From the NCBI GenBank assembly GCA_016926805.1, contig JAFGNV010000055.1:1-45238 (forward strand): DNA of 45,238 nt, in the 5' to 3' direction. The DNA is from Anaerolineae bacterium (GTDB lineage: Bacteria; Chloroflexota; Anaerolineae; 4572-78; J111). Below are positions 31,467-40,228 of this stretch, piece after piece (position 1 is the first letter of the stretch; each line of letters begins with the position of its first letter). The translations under genes and the position numbers were made by a program. Below the pieces are notes generated by a model. The model was given only the letters and a program-made list of their open reading frames with translations, made no database searches and had not been told where the DNA came from.

Positions 31467-34184
31467 ATGGCGACCATTCTTCATATCGGCCAGGATGAGG
31501 CGGAACAGAAACTCATCCAGTCGGCGCTTGGACAACAATACAATGTGCTTGCGGCCAATGATGGTCCAACCGCTATTCAGTATTGCACCATCATTCAACC
31601 CGACCTGGTTCTTATGAACTTGGCTTTACCCGATATTGATGGTAACGAACTGGTTTCTCGTTTGAAAACATTCATGCCCCAAACTCCCATTCTGGTGATT
31701 ACGGCTAATTATTTTGCCCAGGGAGTCACCCCAGGCCTGACCATTGAAGCCGATGGCATTTTGACCAGGCCCATTGATGTTGCCACCCTGCGACGGCAGG
31801 TTCAATCATTCTTGCCTCCCCTGGCGGAATTTCCAGACTCCGTGCCCTCACTCTTGCCAGATGACAAAATTGTGCAGCAATACGAGGCCCAAATTGCGGT
31901 TTTAAATCAGGCCAACAAACGCTTGGCCTCACTCAATGCCATCAGCGCGCTCATTGGCACCAGCTTGGATCTGGAGCATCTCACCGACGAAATACTGGCT
32001 CAGATTCAAAAAACCATTGCCTTTGATAGCGCCACCCTTTTCCTATTAAAAGGTGATATTCTTGAAGCTGCTGCCTCACGTGGCCTCTCAGGTTACCGAC
32101 GGGGAATGAATACGTATCGCAAAAACAGTCGTAACTCGGCCTGGCAGGTGGCTGAAAATAAACTCCCCCTGATTATCAATGATGTAACTAAAAGCGACGC
32201 CTGGGAATCCCGTCCCGAACTCGGCCAGATAAGATCGTGGCTGGGTGTTCCTCTTATTTATAAGGACCGGGTGGTAGGTGTGCTCACCCTGGACAAAAAC
32301 GAGCCGAATGCTTTTACCGAGGCTGAGGCCCGATATGTTTTTAATCTGGCTTACCAAATTGCCATTGCGGTTGAAAACGCCCAATTGTTTGAGGAGTGGG
32401 AACGGCAGTCCATCCATCTCAAATTAATCAATGAGGTAGCCCAGGAGATCAATACCATTCTCGATGTGGATGATCTATTCGACGCCCTGGCCCGGGCGAT
32501 TTTTGAACGCCTGCATTATGACCGGGTTGCGATTTTGGAAGTAGACCTGCCGCGCTCTTTTCTGGTATTAAAGGCGATTTATGGTGAAAATTCGGCCGGG
32601 TTAAAACCGGGCTTGTATCGGCAGGATATAAACGCGGGCTTGATTGGGAAAGTGGCCCGGACGGGTCAAACCCTGGTGGTGAATGATGCCTCCCCCGATG
32701 AGGCCTTTCTTCCGGCCGCCGGGATGGAGATTCGCTCTGCATTTGTGGCACCCATCATCATCGACAATCAGGTGGGAGCGGTGATCAATGTTGACCGTTC
32801 CGTCCCCCACGGTTTTGGTGATGAGGACCTCTGGACTTTGAGCAGTCTGGCCAGTCAGGCTACCACCGTTATTGAAAATGCTCGACTCTATCGCCAGGTT
32901 CAGGCCTATTCCAACAAACTGGAACGGACGGTTACCGCCCGAACCCAACGACTCCAGGCGATCAAACACCTCAGCCAGGTTGTCAGCCAGGGATTGGCCC
33001 TGGACGAGTTGCTAGGGTTGGTGGGGCAGGGGATCAGCCAGATTTTTGCCGCAGATGCTTCGGCTCAAGTGGCCGTGGCCATTGGCCTGGTTGGTGGAAC
33101 TGACCTTCTGCTCAAAACAATTTATGGCAGTGACATGGCCAAAAACAACCGGCAAACAGCCCCCATCGTTAATGACAACACTTTAATCAGCCATGTGCTC
33201 AGACTGAAAATCGATCCGGAAACGCCCGTAGGGCAGGTTATTGGTCAGGCCAGGCCGGTTATCTTGCATAATTGGGATATTCAAAACAACGATCAACTGC
33301 CTCCAATCCAAAAGGCCGGGGTGGTCAATTCGGTGATGATGGCCCCCCTGATAACGGGGGGTAAAATGATTGGTCTGATTAAAGTTGAAAGCAATGTGCC
33401 TGATACCTTTGATGAGAGCGATCTTGAAACCCTTGAGGCGTTGGCTTTTCAGGTGGCCAGCGCTATTGAGCACGCCCGGCTGCTGCAACGAACCAGAGAG
33501 ATTGCCGTGGTTGAGGAGCGTACTCGCCTGGCCAGAGATATGCACGACGGCATTGCTCAGAATCTGGCCTATTTGCTGCTGCAAGTGGATCGCTGTTTGA
33601 ACATGGTTGAAGAAGGTGGTAAACTGGAAACACCATTGGAGCGAGTCCACGCCCTGCTCAAACAAAACATCGACGAGTTGCGGCGAAACATTTTTGATTT
33701 GCGCCCGGTTGAGCTTGAAGGTAAGTCGTTTTTTGAGGTATTGGAGAGTTTTGTCATCGAGTTTGGCCGCCGTTGGCATTTAAAAACAACCTTCCAAACG
33801 GGTGCCGAGACGGTGGACGTGTCGCCCGAAGTGGAGAGTACGCTCTATCGAATTTTGCAGGAGGCGCTCTCCAATGCGCAGCAACATGCGCAGTGCCGTG
33901 AACTTCTGGTTCGTTTGGCCGTGGCGGAGGACCATTGGATAACCTTGGAAATTACAGATGATGGTTGTGGATTTCCAGCGGGTCGGAGCGAGCAGGATGT
34001 CCAAAAGCAAACAGGCAAAGGGTTGGGTCTTATTTCCATGCGCGAGCGAGCCGCGATGGTAGGGGGGGACCTGATTGTAGAAAGCGCATCGGGCGCAGGT
34101 ACACGGGTGTTTGCCAAATTGCCACTTCATCGGGAATTGCCGGAGTACCCCAACCCAAATCTGGCCCCCCGGTGGGATAGGTAG
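31467..34184 (+). CDS. Hybrid sensor kinase: pseudo-receiver, three GAFs, HisKA_3-HATPase
   Basis: This 905-residue protein opens with a receiver-like domain (1-118). Its phospho-acceptor aspartate is replaced by N51 (LVLMNLALPDIDG) and the conserved lysine of K-P is R (LTRPID), so it should not be phosphorylated. Three GAF domains follow (about 165-310, 325-475 and 500-665). Then a NarL-partner kinase core has H693 (RLARDMHDGIAQNL), N-box QEALSNAQQHA, G1 TDDGCGF and G2 KGLGLISMRERA. No membrane helices, so it is cytoplasmic. The response regulator gene starts seven bases after its stop and is the natural partner. The dead receiver may act as a docking or sensing domain. Confidence 0.92.
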   Translation: MATILHIGQDEAEQKLIQSALGQQYNVLAANDGPTAIQYCTIIQPDLVLMNLALPDIDGNELVSRLKTFMPQTPILVITANYFAQGVTPGLTIEADGILTRPIDVATLRRQVQSFLPPLAEFPDSVPSLLPDDKIVQQYEAQIAVLNQANKRLASLNAISALIGTSLDLEHLTDEILAQIQKTIAFDSATLFLLKGDILEAAASRGLSGYRRGMNTYRKNSRNSAWQVAENKLPLIINDVTKSDAWESRPELGQIRSWLGVPLIYKDRVVGVLTLDKNEPNAFTEAEARYVFNLAYQIAIAVENAQLFEEWERQSIHLKLINEVAQEINTILDVDDLFDALARAIFERLHYDRVAILEVDLPRSFLVLKAIYGENSAGLKPGLYRQDINAGLIGKVARTGQTLVVNDASPDEAFLPAAGMEIRSAFVAPIIIDNQVGAVINVDRSVPHGFGDEDLWTLSSLASQATTVIENARLYRQVQAYSNKLERTVTARTQRLQAIKHLSQVVSQGLALDELLGLVGQGISQIFAADASAQVAVAIGLVGGTDLLLKTIYGSDMAKNNRQTAPIVNDNTLISHVLRLKIDPETPVGQVIGQARPVILHNWDIQNNDQLPPIQKAGVVNSVMMAPLITGGKMIGLIKVESNVPDTFDESDLETLEALAFQVASAIEHARLLQRTREIAVVEERTRLARDMHDGIAQNLAYLLLQVDRCLNMVEEGGKLETPLERVHALLKQNIDELRRNIFDLRPVELEGKSFFEVLESFVIEFGRRWHLKTTFQTGAETVDVSPEVESTLYRILQEALSNAQQHAQCRELLVRLAVAEDHWITLEITDDGCGFPAGRSEQDVQKQTGKGLGLISMRERAAMVGGDLIVESASGAGTRVFAKLPLHRELPEYPNPNLAPRWDR

Positions 34185-34191
34185 CTGGCTC

Positions 34192-34851
34192 ATGGACAAG
34201 ATAAAGGTTTTACTGGTTGACGATCATGCTCTGTTTCGAGAGGGATTGCGTTTTTTGCTAGAAGATCAGGAAGACGCAGGAATTGAGGTGGTGGGTGAGG
34301 CCGAGGACGGTTTAGAAGCGGTCAGGCTGGTGCCCAAATTGAAGCCAACCGTCATTCTGATGGACATCAACATGCCGGTTCTTGATGGCGTTGAGGCTAC
34401 CCGCCTGATTCTGAAAGACAACGAGACAGTTGGGATTATTATTTTGACCATGTATCCTCAGGATGAGTATGTATTTGAGGCGTTAAGAGCCGGGGCCAAA
34501 GCCTACCTGTTAAAAGACACTCGTTCCAAAGAATTGCTGGAAGTTATCAAAACGGTGCATAAAGGGCAGGCGGTCATCGATCCGTTGATGACCACCCGCC
34601 TGCTAGAAGAATTCCGCCAGATGGCCGATAAACAAGAAGAAACCCCAAGGCTACAACCCCTCAGCGAGCGGGAGCAAAAGATACTCGCTCTGGTAGCCGC
34701 TGGGGCCAGCAACAAAGATATTGCCGTTGATTTGAATTTATCCGAGAGAACCGTAAAAAATTACCTGACCATTATTTTCCAAAAACTTCAGGTGAATAAT
34801 CGCACGGAGGCTGCGATCCGGGCCATGCGAGATGGCCTGGTTGAGGAATAG
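34192..34851 (+). CDS. NarL/LuxR-type response regulator
   Basis: This 219-residue regulator has a receiver domain with D10-D11 (LLVDDHALFREGLR), phospho-acceptor D58 (ILMDINMPVLDG) and YLLKD. A LuxR-type HTH follows at about 155-205 (LSEREQKILALVAAGASNKD). It would bind DNA when phosphorylated by the kinase encoded just upstream. ATG 34192 is chosen over upstream in-frame codons, which lie inside the kinase gene. The pair ends at a strong terminator. Confidence 0.93.
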   Translation: MDKIKVLLVDDHALFREGLRFLLEDQEDAGIEVVGEAEDGLEAVRLVPKLKPTVILMDINMPVLDGVEATRLILKDNETVGIIILTMYPQDEYVFEALRAGAKAYLLKDTRSKELLEVIKTVHKGQAVIDPLMTTRLLEEFRQMADKQEETPRLQPLSEREQKILALVAAGASNKDIAVDLNLSERTVKNYLTIIFQKLQVNNRTEAAIRAMRDGLVEE

Positions 34852-34874
34852 GGTCATTTTCATCTGCGTATGCC

Positions 34875-34910
34875 AGACCTGCCGGGTTTCAAAACCCGGC
34901 AGGTCTTTTT
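34875..34910 (+). terminator. Terminator of the kinase-regulator operon
   Basis: AGACCTGCCGGGTTT (34875-34889) and AAACCCGGCAGGTCT (34892-34906) form a 15-bp perfect inverted repeat followed by T. Confidence 0.93.
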
Positions 34911-35002
34911 TATGTTTTTAAGGTACTTTCGGGCAGAAAACTTGGTACCTTTGCCTCTATTTATTTACAGTTCCATCGTTTATAATTTCATTGAAACTGG
35001 AC

Positions 35003-35181
35003 TAAGGGAATTCCAGAAAAACAATTCTCCCCAAACCAACTTTCTCTACAGAAAGCAAGTGTCATAACGGAATAATTTTGGGGAATTCCTTAAGCTTTTC
35101 CAATTTGTGTGATCATATTGTTAGCCTGTAATTCATCTTGCTAACAAATTTTGGGAGGATTTGAAAATTGGAAAAGCCTAA
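35003..35181. repeat. Nested inverted repeats in the leader of the orphan receiver gene
   Basis: TTAAGCTTTTCCAATTT (35090-35106) pairs with 35165-35181 at 16 of 17 positions, 13 of them consecutive. Inside it, TTGTTAGC (35118-35125) pairs perfectly with GCTAACAA (35140-35147). Further out, TAAGGGAATTCC (35003-35014) answers GGAATTCCTTA (35082-35092). The whole occupies most of the 372-base gap between the kinase operon and the receiver gene. It could be a structured leader RNA or a non-autonomous mobile element. Confidence 0.7.
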
Positions 35182-35223
35182 ACTGGTAGCTTGTCCGTAA
35201 ATAACAGATTGGGACGGATTGCG

Positions 35224-35661
35224 ATGAGCCAACCGATTCGAATATTGATTGCTGATAGCGACACCGACTTTGCCACAAATCTGCAACAAACCCTGGGATG
35301 CAGGGAGGATTTGCAGGTTGTTGAGATTGTGCGTGATGGGATGGGCGCTGTGGATCGATGCAAAGAACTGTGTCCTGATTTGGTGTTAATGGATTTGCAT
35401 TTGCCCGTACTGGATAGTATCAAAACTATCCAGCAGATTGTGGCTTACAATGAACGGGTCAGAATCCTGACTACCTCAGCTATTCCCGGCGATCGATATG
35501 CCCTTGAAGCCGTCAAGGCTGGGGCTTGCGGCTATGTTGAAAAAAACGGCGATGAAGAAACCCTGGTAGATACCATTCGTCAGGTGGCCAGCGGCGATGT
35601 TTCTCTGAACCCGGCCCTGGCGGTCTCGATTCTGGAGGAATTTCACCGAATAGCCGAGTGA
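35224..35661 (+). CDS. Stand-alone receiver-domain protein
   Basis: This 145-residue protein is a single receiver: ILIADSDTDFATNLQ, D57 (LVLMDLHLPVLD) and GACGYVEKNG. The tail DVSLNPALAVSILEEF corresponds to the linker of NarL-type regulators, but the LuxR HTH is absent. It may be a truncated NarL-type regulator or a phosphate-relay or protein-interaction switch. I choose ATG 35224 over TTG 35191, since the upstream codons add nothing conserved. It lies between the kinase operon and the giant sensors and may serve them. Confidence 0.85.
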   Translation: MSQPIRILIADSDTDFATNLQQTLGCREDLQVVEIVRDGMGAVDRCKELCPDLVLMDLHLPVLDSIKTIQQIVAYNERVRILTTSAIPGDRYALEAVKAGACGYVEKNGDEETLVDTIRQVASGDVSLNPALAVSILEEFHRIAE

Positions 35662-35679
35662 AGTAGGAAAAATGGAAGA

Positions 35680-35708
35680 TTGTGTTAAGAGCAATAATTT
35701 ATTATAAT
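35680..35708 (+). promoter_or_regulatory. Promoter of the first giant sensor gene
   Basis: TTGTGT (35680-35685) and consensus TATAAT (35703-35708) are 17 bases apart. The leader of about 130 bases ends in AAGGAG (35831-35836), six bases before the ATG. Confidence 0.65.
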
Positions 35709-35842
35709 GAATTATGTCAAAGGTTAAAGAGAACTCGTGCTGAATTTCTCCTTTTAGAAACGTTATGCTTTACCCAATTTGTGGGGAGAGGTTCTCCGAT
35801 TAACCGTTTTGCCCTGTTCTTTTCTAACTGAAGGAGCATGCT

Positions 35843-38800
35843 ATGCCAGCATTGAAAGAGTTTGCAAATTTCATAACCCTGAATATGGCAAACCTGGCCG
35901 CTACTTATGCTGAGTTACTTGAAGAAATTGGCGAAGAGTATAAAACTATCTCTGCCGATCGCCGTATTGCTTCGGCTCGCCGACTCTTAAAGGCTGTGAT
36001 TGAAGCTTACGAGTCTGAACATGCTGACTCTCTGGTTCGTCTTTTTGATGAACCGCAAGACGATGCTCCCCGCCGTTGGGCAATAGATATTACCCCGCCT
36101 CGCCCCATGTTAGAAGTTGAATGTCTTGGACAAACTCTGGCCCCTGTTGTGACCAATTTAGAGGCCAGTAAATTTTTGTGGCAAATTCTGGCCGAGACAC
36201 GCACCGTTGTTTTGCAATTGATGGAAAAGGTGCCCCCCGCACCTCTTACCCCCATCCCTCCTCTTGAAGGCGCGCCTGAGGAACTCCCTGCCCTCTTTCC
36301 GGCTGAACATTTGCTGAGCCAGGAAACCCCCCTTGAGGAACAAGTTCTGCTGCGGACCCTGGTTGACAATTTACCAGATTATATTTACATCAAAGATGCC
36401 GAAAGCCGATTTGTAATGGGAAATCTGGCCGTGGCGCGGCTGATGGGAGCCGAAACTCCTGATGAACTTGTGGGTAAAACAGATTTTGATTTTTATGAGG
36501 CTCGTTTAGCCGAACAGTATCGCGCCGACGAGATGGCCGTCATCGCGTCCGGCCGTTCGCTTGTTGGCCGTGAAGAACCTGTGATTGACCCGGCTGGCAA
36601 CAAGAGATGGGTTTCAACCACCAAAGTACCGTTACGTGATAGCCAGGGAACAATTACCGGCCTCATTGGGATTGGCCGAGATATTACCAACCAAAAGCAG
36701 TTGGCCCAACAGATTCAAGAGTCACTCGAACGCCGCACTCTCCAGGTGCAAACCATTACCGAGGTGGCTCAGGAAATTGCCATGGCATCAACTCTGGATC
36801 AACGTTTCCAACACGTGGTTGACCTGGTACAGGAACACTTTGGTTACAATTACGTTAATTTGTACCTCCTGGAAGAGAATGAGTTGGTGTTGTGGGCCGG
36901 GGCCGGTGAAGCGGGTCGCCGGATGATGGCGGATGGTCATACCATTTCCCTGTCGGCGGAGCAAAGCTTGATTGCCCGAACTGCCCGCAATGGCGAACCA
37001 GTACTGGCGGCCGATGTATCAAAAGAGGCAGCCTGGTTATCCCATCCCTTGCTGCCCCAAACCAAAGCGGAACTGGCCGTTCCCATCAAAATGGGCCAAA
37101 CCGTATTGGGTGTGCTCAATGTAGAAAATAACACGACGGGAAGTTTGGACAAAGAAGACCAACTCTTACTCCTGGGTCTGTGCGGCCAGATTGCAATTGC
37201 TATCGACGACTGGCGTACTGAAACCGAACGCAAACGCGTAACTGAACAGCTACAGGCGTCTGAAGATAAAATACGAAGCTTGCTTATATCTACCGATGAA
37301 GCCGTGATGCTGCTGGATGAAAACGGCTTTATTGATTGCAACGAAGCCACCCTGAGAATATTTGGCTACACCTCTAAGGATCAATTTATCAACACCCACC
37401 CCAGTGAACAATCACCCCCCCAACAACCCGATGGACAGGACTCCTGGACGGCTGCCAATGAGAGAATCGCGACGGCCTACCAGAAAGGATCGCATCGATT
37501 TGAGTGGTTGCATTGCCGTGCCGACGGGACCCTATTTCCGGCGGAAGTGTTACTGACTGCTCTGAACCTGGATAACAAACCAATATTACAGGCAGTGGCG
37601 CGAGATATTTCTGATTACAAGCGGGCGCAGGCAGCTCTGGCCGAAGAGCATACCTTGTTGCGTTCGTTGATAGATAATGTGCCAGATCGTATCTATGCCA
37701 AAGATACGCAGAGCCGATTTATCATCTGTAATGTGGCGGCGGCACACCGCTTCGGCAAGACCAGCCTGGATGAAATTGTGGGCAAGTCGGACTTTGATCT
37801 TGTGCCACGAGAATTAGCCGAGCGATTTTATGCCGATGAACAGTCGGTCATCCAGACCGGGCAGCCGGTGATCAACCGTGAAGAACCTTTAGAGATAGGC
37901 GAAGATGGCCAGGTGACAAGATGGAATCTGGCAACCAAGGTGCCCCTGCGGGATAATCAAGGTAATATCATTGGCATTGTAGGCCTGGGCCGGGAGATCA
38001 CCGAACTCAAACGGATAGAAGAAGCGCTGGCCCAAGAACAATACCTGCTGCATACTTTGTTGGATAATGTGCCCGACCGTATTTATTTTAAGGACACCGA
38101 CAGCCGATTTCTCAGAATCAGCCGGTCACAGGCCGAAATGTTTGGTTTGAGCGACCCTGAGCAAGCAGTGGGTAAAACGGATTTTGACTTTTTCTCCGAG
38201 GAGCATGCCTGCCAGGCGTTTGAGGATGAGCAGAGGATTATCAGCACCGTTCAGCCCGTGGCGGGTCTGGAGGAAAAGGAAACATGGCCCGATGGCCATG
38301 AGACATGGGTTTTGACTACCAAGATGCCCCTGCTTGATAAAGAAGGGCGTATTGTTGGCACTTTTGGTATCTCCAGAGATATTACCGAGCGTAAACTGTC
38401 GGAACAATTGGTGGCCGAGCGGGCTGCCGCTCTGGAAACCGTAGCCCAGGTCAGCACGGTTGTAACCTCAATTCTGGATACCGAGAGGTTGTTGCAGACC
38501 GTAGTTGATCTTGCTAAAGATCGGTTTGATCTTTACCACGCCCACATTTATTTACTCAATGAAACTGGCGATATGCTTGACCTGGCCGCGGGCGCCGGTA
38601 AAGTGGGACGACAGATGATGGCCGAAGGGTGGCGTATCCCTCTGACCCAGGAAAAATCGCTGGTGGTCCAGGCTGCCCGAACCAGTCAGGGGGTAATGGT
38701 TAACAGAGTGCACGAAGACCCCAGTTGGCTACCCAACCCCTTGCTGCCCGATACTCGTTCAGAATTGGCGGTACCCTTGATTGTGGCTGACCAGGTTTTG

Positions 38801-40150
38801 GGTGTGCTCGACGTACAATCTGATAAAGTTGATTACTTCCAGGATGAGGATTTACATATTCAAACTACTTTGGCGGCCCAGGTGGCCGTAGCCATCCAGA
38901 ACGCAGAACAGCATGAGAAAACGCGGAACGCCCTGGTCGGATCGGAAATTTTGGCCAGAGAGCAGGAAGTTCTCAATGAATTAGGTCAAGTGCTCACCGC
39001 CCGACTCAATATAGATCAGGTGGTAGAAGAGGCGTACCGGCAGGCTTCTCGGTTGATCGATACAACTAACTTTTATATTGGCCTGTATGATTCGGAAAAA
39101 GACGAGATTGTCTTTGTATTTGATGTTACTGATTCCAAAATAGATCGAGAAATACAAACTATATCGGCCAGTTGTGGGATTTCAGGGTATATGATCCACC
39201 ATAAAACCAGCCTGTTGTTTGAAGATAATGTACGTGAGGGACAGGAAGCATTGGGGATCGAGGCGGTTGGCGAAGAAGCTTTATCTTGGCTGGGGATACC
39301 CTTAATGTTTGGTGATCAGGTGTTAGGGGTGATGGCGGTGCAGAGCTATACCACACCTCGCCTTTACGACGGGCATAGTCGTGAGTTATTAATTGCCATT
39401 GGCAGTCAGGTGGCCATTGCTATTCATAACGCAACCCTGTTTGAACGTGTGGCCCAGGCTCGACGGGAGGCCGAAGAGCGTTTACAAGAAACGCAAACGT
39501 TGCAGCAGCTAACTCAGGCCCTGGCCGGGGCCTTGCGGGTTGAGGAAGTGATCGATGCTTTCTTCCGATCCTGTACCCAGTTGTTAGGAGCCGATTATGC
39601 GATTTTCTCGCTGGTGGATCGCGAGCAGCAACGAGTTAAAGCGGTGTCTGGCCTCAATGTTAGCCAAGATCATATCCGGCGGGCCAACCATCCCCTGGAT
39701 AGTGACGACATTATGGCCGATATAGTCAGAACCGGCCAGACCGAGGTGATTACCGGCTGGGACCCACGTTTTGACCCGGAGAACTTTGCGGCTGAAGAAA
39801 TGGCCGATTGGGGATTGAGAATATTTACCCCCATCACCATCCGCGGCGAGCAGGCGGGTCTGGTCGAAGTGGGTTTTAAGGAAGATGTGGATATTCCGGG
39901 GCAAGAGTTACGGCTTGAATCGCTCAGAACTTTGGTTGATCAAACGGCCATATCTCTGGAGAGTGCTCAAAGATACGAGGCCAGCCAACGAGCTGCCCGC
40001 CGCGAGTATACCATTCGCGAGATCACCGAAAAAATGCGGGCCGCTACCAGCCTGGAAGAGTTGGTCAAAACCACCGCCGAGGAACTGGGAGAGCGGCTGG
40101 CGGCCGGACATGCCGTTGTGGAGTTAGGAGTAGGGCCGCAAATTGGCTAA
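35843..40150 (+). CDS. Giant PAS/GAF sensor protein without kinase domain
   Basis: This 1435-residue soluble protein has a helical N-terminal region (1-165). PAS domains begin at about 172, 472, 602 and 734, with a GAF at about 310-455. Three further GAFs start at about 862, 1040 and 1218. Three PAS units share the frame D-N-x-P-D-x-I-Y-x-K-D, as in LVDNLPDYIYIKDAESRF and LIDNVPDRIYAKDTQSRF, so they arose by duplication. GAF units contain W-L-x-x-P-L-L-P. The chain ends with YTIREITEKMRAATSLEELV and a GAF-like beginning, without histidine kinase, GGDEF or HTH output. It must signal through another protein. The stop codon lies in an 18-bp tandem repeat. Confidence 0.88.
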   Translation: MPALKEFANFITLNMANLAATYAELLEEIGEEYKTISADRRIASARRLLKAVIEAYESEHADSLVRLFDEPQDDAPRRWAIDITPPRPMLEVECLGQTLAPVVTNLEASKFLWQILAETRTVVLQLMEKVPPAPLTPIPPLEGAPEELPALFPAEHLLSQETPLEEQVLLRTLVDNLPDYIYIKDAESRFVMGNLAVARLMGAETPDELVGKTDFDFYEARLAEQYRADEMAVIASGRSLVGREEPVIDPAGNKRWVSTTKVPLRDSQGTITGLIGIGRDITNQKQLAQQIQESLERRTLQVQTITEVAQEIAMASTLDQRFQHVVDLVQEHFGYNYVNLYLLEENELVLWAGAGEAGRRMMADGHTISLSAEQSLIARTARNGEPVLAADVSKEAAWLSHPLLPQTKAELAVPIKMGQTVLGVLNVENNTTGSLDKEDQLLLLGLCGQIAIAIDDWRTETERKRVTEQLQASEDKIRSLLISTDEAVMLLDENGFIDCNEATLRIFGYTSKDQFINTHPSEQSPPQQPDGQDSWTAANERIATAYQKGSHRFEWLHCRADGTLFPAEVLLTALNLDNKPILQAVARDISDYKRAQAALAEEHTLLRSLIDNVPDRIYAKDTQSRFIICNVAAAHRFGKTSLDEIVGKSDFDLVPRELAERFYADEQSVIQTGQPVINREEPLEIGEDGQVTRWNLATKVPLRDNQGNIIGIVGLGREITELKRIEEALAQEQYLLHTLLDNVPDRIYFKDTDSRFLRISRSQAEMFGLSDPEQAVGKTDFDFFSEEHACQAFEDEQRIISTVQPVAGLEEKETWPDGHETWVLTTKMPLLDKEGRIVGTFGISRDITERKLSEQLVAERAAALETVAQVSTVVTSILDTERLLQTVVDLAKDRFDLYHAHIYLLNETGDMLDLAAGAGKVGRQMMAEGWRIPLTQEKSLVVQAARTSQGVMVNRVHEDPSWLPNPLLPDTRSELAVPLIVADQVLGVLDVQSDKVDYFQDEDLHIQTTLAAQVAVAIQNAEQHEKTRNALVGSEILAREQEVLNELGQVLTARLNIDQVVEEAYRQASRLIDTTNFYIGLYDSEKDEIVFVFDVTDSKIDREIQTISASCGISGYMIHHKTSLLFEDNVREGQEALGIEAVGEEALSWLGIPLMFGDQVLGVMAVQSYTTPRLYDGHSRELLIAIGSQVAIAIHNATLFERVAQARREAEERLQETQTLQQLTQALAGALRVEEVIDAFFRSCTQLLGADYAIFSLVDREQQRVKAVSGLNVSQDHIRRANHPLDSDDIMADIVRTGQTEVITGWDPRFDPENFAAEEMADWGLRIFTPITIRGEQAGLVEVGFKEDVDIPGQELRLESLRTLVDQTAISLESAQRYEASQRAARREYTIREITEKMRAATSLEELVKTTAEELGERLAAGHAVVELGVGPQIG

Positions 40151-40206
40151 GGACCGCAAATTGGCTAAGGACCGCAGTAATGGGCTAAGGCCCGCATCCC
40201 GGCTAA
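40133..40206. repeat. Four 18-20-bp tandem repeats spanning a stop codon
   Basis: Units begin at 40133, 40151, 40169 and 40189. The second reads GGACCGCAAATTGGCTAA; the first differs by one base, and the third and fourth are diverged. Each ends in GGCTAA or GGGCTAA. The TAA of unit 1 is the stop codon of the giant sensor. The array fills the 78-base gap before the next sensor gene. Confidence 0.85.
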
Positions 40207-40228
40207 CCAGGGAAAAGGGAGTGAACGG

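Noticed and set aside
34870..35067. Possible 65-codon gene after the NarL-type regulator
   Set aside because: Its first third is the terminator stem and the rest lies in the inverted-repeat region.
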